Of a DNA stretch of 64,000 bases, positions 6,601 through 15,916 are shown in pieces; within the stretch, counting starts at the first letter, position 1; the number at the start of each line of letters is the position of its first letter. Source of the stretch: Novosphingobium sp. HII-3 (lineage in GTDB: Bacteria; Pseudomonadota; Alphaproteobacteria; Sphingomonadales; Sphingomonadaceae); assembly GCF_002916655.1 (NCBI RefSeq), contig NZ_PPSM01000004.1, positions 50,737 through 114,736 of the forward strand, written 5' to 3'. The position numbers and the translations under genes were made by a program. A model generated the notes under the pieces. The model was not told the origin of the DNA. It did not search any database and saw only the letters and a list, made by a program, of their open reading frames with translations.

Positions 6601-9016
6601 CAAGGACATCCGCTTCAGCAAAAAAGCGGCTACGCTCGAGCACCACTCCGCTCGCGGAAAGGTGGTCCGAAACTCGGGCAATTTCACTCGCGGATCTCAG
6701 TTATTCTCCCACCAGATTGCGATGACCTGGGCGGGCGTGCGTGTCCCGTTGATGACGTGGGTCGGGACCTCCGTTGTCCTCCTTTCCGTGGTCTCGTTCT
6801 TCTATTTCGCCGAGCATGAAATCCAGCTCGTGCTGATGAGAATTTATGCGGAATTGTGGAACTGGGTGGCGCTCAATCCAAGCAAGCAGGTCCACCTAAC
6901 GCTACCCGATAGTTCGGTGGTCGTAGGGCGGATGTCGTGGGTGCCATACCACTCGGCTGTGGTTGACGCTTGGGACAAGTTTATGCGCCTGCTTCTGGCC
7001 TCAGGGCTGGGGTCGGTTTTCATCTGCGCCCCTCTGACCCTTTGGTTCATCGACTACTCGAAAAAGCGGGGGAAGGAGATCCTGACCGAGCGGCATGAGC
7101 GCGGTGCGTTGCTCGTTTCCAGGGATGAACTAGCCGAGGCGATCGGTACTCATAATCGGGCCGAGTTCCGAAAGGAGTGCGCGGATAGAGACCCACCTGC
7201 AATACCGGAGAAGGTTCTCAAATTGCCGATAGCCGAACGCGTGAGCGAGGGCTTCCACGTTCCCTACCGTCTCGCGACTATCCCCTATCCCTGGCGCCTC
7301 GAGCAGAGCCACGCGATGTTCATCGGTACGACCGGCGCGGGCAAGACAACCGAGCTTAAAAAGCTTGTCACGCAGGCCCGTGCCCGCGGGCACCGGTGCG
7401 TCATCTTCGATCTCACCGGAAGCTTTGTGGAAAGCTTTTACAACCCCAAGACCGACACGATCCTTAACACGATGGATAAGCGGTGCAAGCCGTGGACGAT
7501 CTTCTCGGATTGCGACAACTACGCTGAGTTTCTGTCGGCTTCGGAAGCGCTCGTTCCGGGCGGTCATAACTCCGAGGACGACTTCTGGCAGAAAGCCGCG
7601 CGAACCCTCTTTGTCGAGATGTGCATGAAGCTCATCCAGAAGGGTGCGACCAGCAATGGTGCCCTGGCCTATCACCTCATGCAGGCGGACCTCAAGAAGA
7701 TCAGCGAAGAGCTCGAGAACACGGTCGCTGCGCCGCTTGTCGCAACCCAGGCGGCCAAGATGGCTGAATCAATTCGGGCGACCTTCAATACCCATGCGAA
7801 TGCCTTGCGCTTTCTGCCAGATCCGATGCCGGGTGAAGAGGGCTTCTCGATCAACCGATGGATGGCCCAGGAAGGCGACGAGGGGGCCATCCTGTTCATC
7901 ACCTCCAGCCACCCCGATCTCGTTCTGAACAGGCCCCTCTTGACCCTTTGGATGGACCTTGCGGTGAACGCACTCTTCCGGATCGGCCGCACCCGCAATG
8001 TACGCACCTGGTTCCTACTGGATGAGGTCCATGCGCTACATCGTCTGCCGGCGATCGAGCACGGCTTACAGACTGCGCGGGCCGTTGGCGGTGCCTTCGT
8101 TCTGGGCATCCACTCCTTCGGGAAATTGGCTGAGACCTATGGCGAGAATGGCGCCATCAACCTTGGCTCGTTGGCTCGCACCAAGCTCATCCTGACGACG
8201 TCCGACATCGAGACCGCGAAGCGCTGTTCGGACTTCATCGGCAGCCGAGAGGTCCGCCAGATGGATGAGGCCTACAGCTACGGTTACAACAACTCCCGCG
8301 ACGCCTCCACGATCACGCCGCGCAAGGAAGTGCAGCACCTGGTCATGCCCGATGACATCAAGGAGCTGCCCTCTCTGCATGGCTTCGTAAAGTTCCCCGA
8401 TGGTTTCCCCGCAGCCAAGATCAAGCTGAGCTGGGTCAACTATCCCAAGGTCGCGGAAGGCTTCGTCCGCGTCACCAAGATGCGTGCTTCGGATTATACC
8501 CCGGATGAGGACGGCACAGACGCCAAGGGCGAGGAGGGACGTGAGACTGATGGTCCCGATAATGAGCCCCAGCAGGTACGGGATCTCGGCAAGCGACAGG
8601 AACATTCCGAGCAGGAGCACGACCAGGATCGTAGCGAGGCTGAAGAGAGCGCAGAGGCCCTTCGCAGCGCGTTTCCACAATCGACGGTGCGGACAGATGG
8701 CGGCCCCACGGGTCCTGCGCCAAACGGTAGTGCTGAGCAGACACTTCCCGAAGCCAAATCCTGGCTTGGCGGTCTCACGTCAGCTCGGTCGGACAACCCA
8801 GAAGGTAGAACCGATTCTGAGCGGGAGCAGCGGGGCAATACTGATGCGCAGCGCCTCCAGAATGCGGACCAGCGCAAGACGAGTGATCGCCCAAACTCCC
8901 GGAAGGACGAGCAGGAAAGTCTCATCGCCAGAGAGGAGCGGCAGGGCATCGGCCTTGAGGAAGAAGAGCATCGCCGAGACCGCGATGCCGGCGATGATTT
9001 CGGGATGGAGATGTAA
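6593..9016 (+). CDS. traD: Type IV coupling protein TraD/TrwB
   Basis: 807 residues. Two N-terminal hydrophobic segments (about residues 50-73 and 130-150) anchor it in the inner membrane. A P-loop, GTTGAGKTT, lies near residue 245 and a Walker B, WFLLDEVHAL, near residue 475, as in the TrwB/TraD hexameric ATPases that hand the relaxase-DNA complex to the type IV secretion channel. The last ~160 residues are highly charged and low in complexity, as in F-type TraD tails that contact the relaxosome. It overlaps the accessory gene upstream and sits three bases before the relaxase. No obvious frameshift or missing motif was seen. Confidence 0.92.
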   Translation: MSDKDIRFSKKAATLEHHSARGKVVRNSGNFTRGSQLFSHQIAMTWAGVRVPLMTWVGTSVVLLSVVSFFYFAEHEIQLVLMRIYAELWNWVALNPSKQVHLTLPDSSVVVGRMSWVPYHSAVVDAWDKFMRLLLASGLGSVFICAPLTLWFIDYSKKRGKEILTERHERGALLVSRDELAEAIGTHNRAEFRKECADRDPPAIPEKVLKLPIAERVSEGFHVPYRLATIPYPWRLEQSHAMFIGTTGAGKTTELKKLVTQARARGHRCVIFDLTGSFVESFYNPKTDTILNTMDKRCKPWTIFSDCDNYAEFLSASEALVPGGHNSEDDFWQKAARTLFVEMCMKLIQKGATSNGALAYHLMQADLKKISEELENTVAAPLVATQAAKMAESIRATFNTHANALRFLPDPMPGEEGFSINRWMAQEGDEGAILFITSSHPDLVLNRPLLTLWMDLAVNALFRIGRTRNVRTWFLLDEVHALHRLPAIEHGLQTARAVGGAFVLGIHSFGKLAETYGENGAINLGSLARTKLILTTSDIETAKRCSDFIGSREVRQMDEAYSYGYNNSRDASTITPRKEVQHLVMPDDIKELPSLHGFVKFPDGFPAAKIKLSWVNYPKVAEGFVRVTKMRASDYTPDEDGTDAKGEEGRETDGPDNEPQQVRDLGKRQEHSEQEHDQDRSEAEESAEALRSAFPQSTVRTDGGPTGPAPNGSAEQTLPEAKSWLGGLTSARSDNPEGRTDSEREQRGNTDAQRLQNADQRKTSDRPNSRKDEQESLIAREERQGIGLEEEEHRRDRDAGDDFGMEM

Positions 9017-9019
9017 ACC

Positions 9020-12000
9020 ATGCTCTCCACCGCATCTGTACGCTCCGCTGGCGGCGCAGCCAGCTACTTCGCCAAGGACGACTACTACACCGCCGAGCAT
9101 TCCGCTGAAGCTACAGGATGGGGCGGTAAGGGATCCGATGAGCTCGGCCTGACCGGCGACGTGAAGAAGGAGGACTTCGAGAACCTCCTGAACGGCAAGC
9201 TTCCGGACGGAAGTCAGGTCAATCAATCTGCGAACCGCCGATCGGGCATCGATCTCACGTTCTCGATGCCGAAGTCTGCAAGCGTCATGGCTTACATAGC
9301 CGGCGACAAACGCATCCTCGCTGCACATATGACCGCCGTTAAAGCCACCATGGGGTGGGTCGAGCGGACCATGGCGGAGGCGCGCGACTACAGCCGAAGC
9401 CGCAACGGCGAGCCGGTCCGAACGGGCAACCTGGTCTACGCCCTGTTCGAGCACGACACGAGCCGCAAGCTCGACCCTCAGGGCCACATCCATGTCGTGA
9501 TTGCTGCGATCACCAAGACCGCAGCCGGAAAGTGGCAGGCGCTCTGGAATGGCCAACTGTTTAAGAACAACACGACGATTGGCTCCGCCTACCACGCAGC
9601 ATTCCGCGAGGAGCTGGCAAAGATAGGATATGAGACGCAACTGACCGGGAAGCACGGACAGTTCGAGATCAAGGGTGTTCCTCGAGCGGTCATCCAGGAG
9701 TTCAGTAAACGGCGTGAGGAGGTGCTTGCCAAGGCTGGTGAGATCGGGGTCACAACTCACCAGGGCCGGGACCGGGTTGTGGTCAATACCCGCGACGCGA
9801 AGTTGGAAGTCGAGGATCGAGCGAAGCTAGGGGAGTCATGGGTTGCACGCGCGGCCGAGCTGGGTTTCGATGGCAAATCCCTCATGGCAGACGCGCTCGA
9901 TCGGAGCGAACGCGGCGGCCTCGGTGATGCAGACAGGCCTATCGGCGTCCCGGACAGGCTGAGGGAAGTGATCGCCAGCGTGGCGGGAGCGATCGGAGAT
10001 TATCTGCGGCCATCCGACGATCTGACCACCAAGGGGCTTGCTCGTGTGGCGCTGTCACCTGCGCAGCTCCGCACGGAAATGGCTGTCGCTTCCGCTGTTC
10101 GCATGTTGGGGCAGCGCGAGGCTGCTTTCTCCCTGACGGATATCTACAAGACGGCGTTGAACCTGGGCCTTGCGGGCGTGACCGTCGAAGGTGTCGAGAA
10201 ACGAACCGAGGCGCTTCTGGAAAGCGGCCAGTTGGTCAAGGGCGCAAGCGACAGGCTGGACGGTGTCTTCACGCATGTCACCACACCCGAGCACATCGCA
10301 CAGGAACGCCAGTTGCTCGCCGGCGTCGACGCGGGCAGGGGCGCAACTGTTCCGATCGTGCCGGCCAGCGAGGTTACCGAACGGCTGCAAGCCGCTGCCG
10401 GCGATCGTCCGCTTAACGGCGAGCAGCTAGCAGCTGCAACGCTTGCGCTAAGCTCCACCGATCGTGTTGTCGTCATCCAGGGTGTCGCCGGCGCCGGTAA
10501 GACCACCATGCTCGAGGCCATGGCCGCCGTGGCTTCCGAGCAAGGCAAGCAGGTCATCGGCCTCGCGTTCGCGAACAAGATGGTCTCCATGCTGCGCGAC
10601 GAGACTAAGCTCGATGCCCGAACCGTCTCATCGTTCGTGAACGAACATATCCGTGGCGCGCGTGCAGGGCAGGGGCCAGCCTTCGAGGCTTCGCGCGCCG
10701 CGCTCGAGAACAAGGTCATCGTGCTGGACGAGGCGTCACTCGTCGCGAACGAGGCAATGAACAACCTCGTGACCATCGCCAACGCCTACAAGGTCGATGG
10801 CCTCTGGCTCACTGGTGACGTGAAGCAGTTGCCATCGATCGACTGGGGTAAGGCTTACCACCTGGTCCAAAGCCACGAACCTGCAATGGCGAGGCTAGAG
10901 ACGAGCCAGCGCCAGAAAACCGAGCACATGCAGCAGGTGGCAAGCCTCAGCCGTGCTGGAAGCTTCAAGGAAGCTTTCGAGGTTCTGGGCGAAAGGGTTC
11001 AGGCGCATGGCACCGACTATCTGGAAAAAGCCGCAGAGCGCTGGCTCAGCCTGACGCCGGAGGATCGGGAAAGAACGGCCATCTATGCCTCGGGCCGCGT
11101 CGCGCGGTCAGAGCTCAACGACAGGGTGCAGGCAGGCCTCAAGCAGGAAGGCTCGATCACCGGCGAGGGCCTGCGCCTCACGACCCTCCAACAGGTCAAC
11201 ACGACCCGGGAGGAGCTGCGCTATGCCCAGACCTATAGCGCGGGTCTTCTCCTCGAGGTCGCCCGGCGGAATGATGACATCGGATTGGTGCCCGGGCGCT
11301 ACGAGGTGCTCGGTTCAGATACCAAGGGGCGCGTCGTCATTCGGAACGAGCGCGGCCGCGAGGTGCGGTTCGATCCGCAGAAAATCAACCCGGCCGACAA
11401 GAAGGACACGCTGAAGCTCTCCGAGAAGCTGGAAACGACGATACACGAGGGAGACAAGATCCGCTGGACCGACACCGACAAGACCCGGAACCTCGACAAC
11501 TCTGAGCAGGCGCGAGTTCTCTCAATCGGCGAGCACGGGGTGAAGATCGAGAACGCCCGCGGTGAGATCGTCGAGCTCCAGCACGGCGACAAGATGCTCG
11601 AGCGTCTCGGCCTCTCCTACGCGATCAACATGCACCAGGCCCAGGGCATGACCACCGACAAAGGCATCGGCGCCATGCACTCGGCCGAGCAGAACCTCGC
11701 CACGCAGCGCCTGTCCTACGTGATGCTCACGCGCGTTCGTTTCGATGTCGAGATCTTCACCAACGATCGCGACCAGCTACTGAACACGATCTCACACAAC
11801 TCAGGAGACAAGGTCAGCGCGCTGGAAACAACGGGTGAGAAGAAGCTCGGGGACTCTCACCGGATTGACCCGGCCAGGGCGGGCACCTTCAGCCCAACCA
11901 TCCCGGCCAGCGTCCTGGCGGAGATCGCCGCGAAGACCTCCGAACCGCAGAGCGGTCTCGAGCAGACCGGCCCTGCCAAGAGCGCGGACATCCCAGCGCC

Positions 12001-12049
12001 TCCAAAGGAAATCGACCTACCCGAACGCAACATCGAGCGCAGCCGATGA
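9020..12049 (+). CDS. traI: MobF conjugative relaxase-helicase (TraI/TrwC)
   Basis: 1009 residues. The N-terminal TrwC domain has Tyr16 and the Tyr22-Tyr23 pair in ASYFAKDDYYTAEHS, matching the two-tyrosine arrangement of MobF relaxases, and the metal-binding histidines in DPQGHIHVVIAA near residue 155. The helicase half has a P-loop GVAGAGKTT near residue 487, VLDEASLV near 568 and SYAINMHQAQGMTTDKG near the end, as in RecD-like helicases. It nicks oriT, stays linked to the 5' end and unwinds the strand for transfer. At about 1000 residues it is the size of TrwC rather than F TraI. It follows traD by three bases and overlaps or abuts the next small gene. Confidence 0.95.
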   Translation: MLSTASVRSAGGAASYFAKDDYYTAEHSAEATGWGGKGSDELGLTGDVKKEDFENLLNGKLPDGSQVNQSANRRSGIDLTFSMPKSASVMAYIAGDKRILAAHMTAVKATMGWVERTMAEARDYSRSRNGEPVRTGNLVYALFEHDTSRKLDPQGHIHVVIAAITKTAAGKWQALWNGQLFKNNTTIGSAYHAAFREELAKIGYETQLTGKHGQFEIKGVPRAVIQEFSKRREEVLAKAGEIGVTTHQGRDRVVVNTRDAKLEVEDRAKLGESWVARAAELGFDGKSLMADALDRSERGGLGDADRPIGVPDRLREVIASVAGAIGDYLRPSDDLTTKGLARVALSPAQLRTEMAVASAVRMLGQREAAFSLTDIYKTALNLGLAGVTVEGVEKRTEALLESGQLVKGASDRLDGVFTHVTTPEHIAQERQLLAGVDAGRGATVPIVPASEVTERLQAAAGDRPLNGEQLAAATLALSSTDRVVVIQGVAGAGKTTMLEAMAAVASEQGKQVIGLAFANKMVSMLRDETKLDARTVSSFVNEHIRGARAGQGPAFEASRAALENKVIVLDEASLVANEAMNNLVTIANAYKVDGLWLTGDVKQLPSIDWGKAYHLVQSHEPAMARLETSQRQKTEHMQQVASLSRAGSFKEAFEVLGERVQAHGTDYLEKAAERWLSLTPEDRERTAIYASGRVARSELNDRVQAGLKQEGSITGEGLRLTTLQQVNTTREELRYAQTYSAGLLLEVARRNDDIGLVPGRYEVLGSDTKGRVVIRNERGREVRFDPQKINPADKKDTLKLSEKLETTIHEGDKIRWTDTDKTRNLDNSEQARVLSIGEHGVKIENARGEIVELQHGDKMLERLGLSYAINMHQAQGMTTDKGIGAMHSAEQNLATQRLSYVMLTRVRFDVEIFTNDRDQLLNTISHNSGDKVSALETTGEKKLGDSHRIDPARAGTFSPTIPASVLAEIAAKTSEPQSGLEQTGPAKSADIPAPPKEIDLPERNIERSR

Positions 12050-12060
12050 GGAGCGAATCC

Positions 12061-12390
12061 ATGCTGCAACCTTCCACTGCTCTCGCATCAATCGTGCGCC
12101 AGGCAGGCCTTGAGGATCTTGCCGATGCCATCACCATCGACCAGTCCGCCTGCATCGCTGAAATCCATACGCAAGCTCGCTGCGATGAGCTCGCCGCAGC
12201 GAGCGAACGCGAGCAGATGCTTGCAGACGTCGCCGCGATCGGCTTTGACCTATTCGTAGCAGCGCTCGTTGGCCGCATCGCCGTGACCTTCGTCGGCCTG
12301 GTCGGACGGCCACTGGCGCGCCGTCGCACCAAGATGCGGCAATCCCGACACGACTGCCACCTTCCAGAGGGAGGCCTGCTCGATGGGTGA
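12061..12390 (+). CDS. Hypothetical transfer-operon protein
   Basis: 109 residues from the ATG at 12061, preceded by GAGGAG at 12048-12053; an in-frame ATG at 12046 overlapping the relaxase stop is an alternative. A single hydrophobic segment (FDLFVAALVGRIAVTFVGLV, about residues 62-81) suggests membrane association, followed by a basic tail. Its end overlaps the next gene by eight bases, so it belongs to the traD-traI transcript. No family recognised. Confidence 0.6.
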   Translation: MLQPSTALASIVRQAGLEDLADAITIDQSACIAEIHTQARCDELAAASEREQMLADVAAIGFDLFVAALVGRIAVTFVGLVGRPLARRRTKMRQSRHDCHLPEGGLLDG

Positions 12391-12904
12391 TCCCAAATTC
12401 ATCCTGCCCATCCTGATCGTGGTGGCTGTTATCCTCATCGCTAAGAGCATGGGGGCACGGCGTTCATCGGGGCCGACGCTCGACGTCCGCCCTGCGCCGC
12501 TGATGACGCACGTGGAGCGTCGCACGATCTCCTACATCGAAACCGCTCTTCCGTGGGCGCGGATCCACGCGCAGGTGTCCATGGGCGCCATACTGGCACC
12601 AAAGAAAGGACTGACCCGGTCGAAGGCCACGACGGTGCGCAATCGGTTCTCCAGCAAGCGCGTGGACTTCGTTGTAGAGGATCGCGCGACTGGAAAGGTC
12701 GTCATGTTGATCGAGCTCGACGACCGATTCCACCGACCTGGCGACGATGCCCGGCGCGACAGAATGATGGCCGCCGCCGGCTATGCCACGCTGCGCTTGC
12801 CGGCGAGCGAACAGCCGACCCGCGAAAGCGTGCACCGGATGCTCAGGCAGGTCTTTGAGCAACAGCCGGAACTCCTGCCGCGGGAGCTTCGCCATGGGGC
12901 TTGA
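12383..12904 (+). CDS. DUF2726 domain protein
   Basis: 173 residues with an N-terminal membrane anchor (FILPILIVVAVILIA, residues 6-20). The rest matches the DUF2726 family: an RVDFVVEDRATGKVVMLIELDD core and a downstream RRDRMMAAAGYATLRLPA stretch. This has the shape of the restriction-endonuclease-like fold, with an acidic pair after a beta hairpin. Biochemical activity is not established for the family. It overlaps both neighbours, so it is translationally coupled within the transfer operon. A role in handling incoming DNA is only a suggestion from fold and position. Confidence 0.78.
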   Translation: MGDPKFILPILIVVAVILIAKSMGARRSSGPTLDVRPAPLMTHVERRTISYIETALPWARIHAQVSMGAILAPKKGLTRSKATTVRNRFSSKRVDFVVEDRATGKVVMLIELDDRFHRPGDDARRDRMMAAAGYATLRLPASEQPTRESVHRMLRQVFEQQPELLPRELRHGA

Positions 12905-13688
12905 TGATCGAGACTACATGAAAGAGCGCTATCGCAAACGGTGCAGCCCCGATGAAGGGAATACTCGTTGGAACGAACGTAAGAGCCGCGTGGAGCGCAA
13001 CGATGGCGTTCCTCTGGGCAGTGCCGGTTGGATCGGCAAGGATCCTTGCGACGCCATCAAGAGCAAACACCCAGGCTACGCCACTACCAGCCCGCTAAAG
13101 GATAAGAAATCCAGCGGCCCATGGTTCAAGACGAAGAACCACGGTTTCCACTACCAGAAGAACCGCTGGAGGCCCAAGCGGAACGGTCGCGCGGCCAAGG
13201 CACGGTTCTCGTGGGCCGGGAAGCTGATCCTCCCACTGATCCTGCTCACCTACGGTGTGCGGATGTACACTGATGCCAAGCGCTGGGACTTTCTGCCGGA
13301 TTTCAGCATCTCGGAGCCGTTTCCCGAAAACGGGGAGTTCAAAGTTCGGCGCGCGTATGCGTCAGGCCCGACCAGTCCGCTCACAGTCGTTTCCGGCGAG
13401 CGGAAGGCAGTGGTTCAATTGCTTGATCGTAAGTCGGAGCCGATCTTTGCCGTCTACATCCGCGAGAACGGCACAGCCAGCGTTCAGGTGCCACGCGGCG
13501 CATGGACGCTTCGCCTGATCGAGGGAAAGACCTGGCATGGCGACGACGAGCTTTTCGGCACCAACACCGTGACCGAGGACACCCAAAAGAAACTCGACTT
13601 CTCGACAATGGGTCACACCATCGACCTGCGCCGGCGCTTCGATGGAAACCTGAAAACCGTAAACCGGTGGGTCGATCCGACCTTCTAA
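12894..13688 (+). CDS. Hypothetical membrane-anchored protein
   Basis: 264 residues from the ATG at 12894, which has GGGAG eight bases upstream and overlaps the DUF2726 gene; the frame is open further upstream but only inside that gene. Residues 1-100 are strongly basic and polar. A single membrane segment follows (LILPLILLTYGVRMY, about 110-124). The C-terminal ~130 residues look beta-rich and probably lie in the periplasm (VRRAYASGPTSPLTVVSGER). The pattern suggests a type II membrane protein with a DNA- or phospholipid-contacting cytosolic part. No family recognised. Confidence 0.65.
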   Translation: MGLDDRDYMKERYRKRCSPDEGNTRWNERKSRVERNDGVPLGSAGWIGKDPCDAIKSKHPGYATTSPLKDKKSSGPWFKTKNHGFHYQKNRWRPKRNGRAAKARFSWAGKLILPLILLTYGVRMYTDAKRWDFLPDFSISEPFPENGEFKVRRAYASGPTSPLTVVSGERKAVVQLLDRKSEPIFAVYIRENGTASVQVPRGAWTLRLIEGKTWHGDDELFGTNTVTEDTQKKLDFSTMGHTIDLRRRFDGNLKTVNRWVDPTF

Positions 13689-13722
13689 AACCCTTCAATC
13701 TGAAATTGCATGGAGACTACTA

Positions 13723-14493
13723 ATGAAGAAATCCTACCTGCTTGCGTTCACCATGGCGGCCTGCCTCGCTTCGCCGGCAGCGGCTCAAAAAATCGGCAAG
13801 GGCGGGACCGGCGTCGATGAGAACAGCGAATTGCCGCAGTGTGCCCAGCCTTTGGGAACCGTAGCGCTGATCGAAGACAAGGCACCCAGCGTCGACGACC
13901 AGATACCGCCGGGTATGCGCGCCTTGATCCAGATGGCCGAGCGCCAGAATGGAGGATCGACGGCCAAGGTAGACCCCTTGCCGTTGCTGAAGCTTCTAGC
14001 CGCCCACTCCAACTGCTTCCTTGTAGTCGAGCGCGGCGGCGCAATGGACGCGCTGCAGCGTGAGCGGGCCCTCGCTGCCGGTGGATCTGTCGCTAACGGT
14101 CAAGCCCTCACCGGAGCGACGCTCACGGCGGCCGACTACCTGTTGCAAGCCCAGGTGCTCTACAGCGATGCCAATAGCCGTGGAGGCGGCGGCGGCGTGG
14201 GAGGAGCCTTCGGTTCGGCCGTGGGCCTCAAGACCAAGACCCTTGAGAGTCAGATCATGCTCTCGCTGATCGATGTAAAAACGGGTGTGCAGCGCGCCGT
14301 GGCCACAGGATCTGCCCGAAAGAAGGATGTAAGCCTCGTGGGCGGGGGTCTGCTCCTCGATATCGGCGTTGGCGCACTTGGCGGCGCTTACACCTCGACA
14401 GACATTGGAAAGATAACGTCGCTGGCAATGCTCGACGCCTACCGGAAAATCGCGAGCGATGCCCAAACTCGGCTGCATCCGATTAAGCAATAA
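13723..14493 (+). CDS. CsgG/HfaB-like exported protein
   Basis: 256 residues. A signal peptide is clear (MKKSYLLAFTMAACLASPAAAQ, cut near residue 22). The mature part has the layout of the CsgG/LpoB-like fold: an NCFLVVERGGAMDALQRERAL segment, a LTGATLTAADYLLQAQVLY strand-helix, a glycine-rich loop, and SQIMLSLIDVKTGVQRAVATG. CsgG forms outer-membrane secretion pores for curli; related proteins anchor holdfast or activate peptidoglycan synthases. There is no lipobox cysteine, so unlike CsgG it is probably a soluble periplasmic relative. No curli genes are nearby. It has its own GGAG element and follows the transfer operon. Confidence 0.75.
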   Translation: MKKSYLLAFTMAACLASPAAAQKIGKGGTGVDENSELPQCAQPLGTVALIEDKAPSVDDQIPPGMRALIQMAERQNGGSTAKVDPLPLLKLLAAHSNCFLVVERGGAMDALQRERALAAGGSVANGQALTGATLTAADYLLQAQVLYSDANSRGGGGGVGGAFGSAVGLKTKTLESQIMLSLIDVKTGVQRAVATGSARKKDVSLVGGGLLLDIGVGALGGAYTSTDIGKITSLAMLDAYRKIASDAQTRLHPIKQ

Positions 14494-14609
14494 CAGCAGG
14501 GTAGTTAGATCCGAGACGGGTGCCGCGGGTGGCCTCAGGTTGTCGGTCGAAGCGCGCGCCGGCAACCTTGATCGCCAAGGCACCTCATCTACCGAGGGCA
14601 CCGATGGAA

Positions 14610-14649
14610 GGGGTCAGTTCCGGTAGGGGGCGAAATGACACCCTAAGCG
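14610..14649 (+). repeat. Left terminal inverted repeat of the Tn3-family element
   Basis: Begins GGGGTCAGTTCCGG and matches the right end over 40 bases with a single T/C difference at position 15. Confidence 0.95.
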
Positions 14650-14678
14650 GAATAGCCGGGTTGGGTGGGGAGCGGACA

Positions 14679-15248
14679 TCAAGGTGCTGGATGGGGGCAG
14701 CCATAAGCGTCTCTGTAACGCTTCCCCCAGCATCGTATGAAACCATCCAGCACGTTCAGATTTACAGGCCATTTGGCGTTCAGCGGCTTCCCGTCAGCGC
14801 CCTTCATCGTATCCCAGTCGAGCGGTTTCGGCATTTGCGCGAGGCTCGCCCGAGCAGCCTGCAGCTTGGCCATGTCTCCTCTAAGGAAGGCGACGCTGCC
14901 ATCTACGTAGGAGTTCCAACCTATGCGATCTTCGGCAGGCCTGCGTGACTGTTCAAAGAGGCTTAGGGCCGCCTCATAATCTCCGTCAAAGGCACGGTTC
15001 TGGCCCTCATGCCAAAACAGGATGTACCGGCGATCCTTATTTTGCAGTCGCCAGTCCCGGATGAGATCAGCAGCCTCCCTGTCGCACCCCTTGCTAGCCA
15101 AGGGTCGCCACCCACCTCGAGGATCTTGGTCAAACTGCCGATAATCAAGTTTAAGAAGGGCTTCGCGGTCAAACGCACAGTCTGCGGGCATGGCCGATGC
15201 ACCCGCTGCGGATAAGGCAAACGCGACCACGTGGCTGATCGTAAGCAT
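14679..15248 (-). CDS. Transposon passenger: exported hypothetical protein
   Basis: 189 residues from the ATG at 15248, chosen because a signal peptide starts there (MLTISHVVAFALSAAGASA) and GGAGGG lies upstream; a longer frame begins at 15296. The mature protein has three or more conserved-looking aromatic-rich stretches (RDWRLQNKDRRYILFWHEGQ, NRAFDGDYEAALSLFEQS) that look like tetratricopeptide-type helices. Cysteines in the mature part could pair. It is the first gene inside the left repeat. Function unknown; periplasmic location is inferred. Confidence 0.65.
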   Translation of the reverse strand: MLTISHVVAFALSAAGASAMPADCAFDREALLKLDYRQFDQDPRGGWRPLASKGCDREAADLIRDWRLQNKDRRYILFWHEGQNRAFDGDYEAALSLFEQSRRPAEDRIGWNSYVDGSVAFLRGDMAKLQAARASLAQMPKPLDWDTMKGADGKPLNAKWPVNLNVLDGFIRCWGKRYRDAYGCPHPAP

Positions 15249-15355
15249 GTTCGCAAATTCCCTCCATCGATGCGTGACATAGTGGTTAGCTATCATTTGC
15301 AGTTATGTCCGCAACGGGGCGGTAGCTGTCACGCCGAACTAATGGCGGGCGGCGA

Positions 15356-15916
15356 TCAGATGTCGGTCAGATCCTCGGGGTAACGCCCGCCCCGCCGACA
15401 GAAAAGACGCCATGTGTCCTGTCCACGCTCAGTGACATGAAGGCGGACAGGCCCGTCCGATGAATGCACAAGGAGCCCAAGCCGGATGAGAGGGCCAATG
15501 GTACGATCACCGATCACTTTTTCCCGGTTTCGCCCGGGCACGACCATCGTCCATCCCGGCGTTCCGCGCTCAGTGAGCGCGGGCTCCAGATACCCATTCC
15601 GCGTGTCATCGGCTTCCCGGCCAAGAAAAAACAAGCAGATGCTCCAGAAGGCATCCCTGGGTCGGGGAGGGATTATCGCCCATTCGAGAGGACCCGTTGT
15701 ATCGGGCTGCTCATGCACCGTGGTGCTAATTGTTGGACCGTCTCGCACACCTTCACGATAGGCGCGCTCCAGCGCCTGTGCGATAGCGCCAGCGGTGTCG
15801 ACAGTGTAACCATATTTGCGGTCATGGCGATCTTTGGCGACGATGCCGCGAGCGATCTCACGGAAGCGTACCTTGCGCCGTGGATCAGGCGGCAGGCGTG
15901 GCGGCGCTTTTGTCAT
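15356..15916 (-). CDS. Transposon passenger: hypothetical protein linked to tnpR
   Basis: 186 residues, overlapping the end of the resolvase gene by four bases (ATGA), so the two are translationally coupled. The N-terminal part is basic and could bind DNA. No motif was recognised. The tight link to the resolvase suggests an accessory role in resolution or regulation of the transposon, but this is context only. Confidence 0.6.
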   Translation of the reverse strand: MTKAPPRLPPDPRRKVRFREIARGIVAKDRHDRKYGYTVDTAGAIAQALERAYREGVRDGPTISTTVHEQPDTTGPLEWAIIPPRPRDAFWSICLFFLGREADDTRNGYLEPALTERGTPGWTMVVPGRNREKVIGDRTIGPLIRLGLLVHSSDGPVRLHVTERGQDTWRLFCRRGGRYPEDLTDI

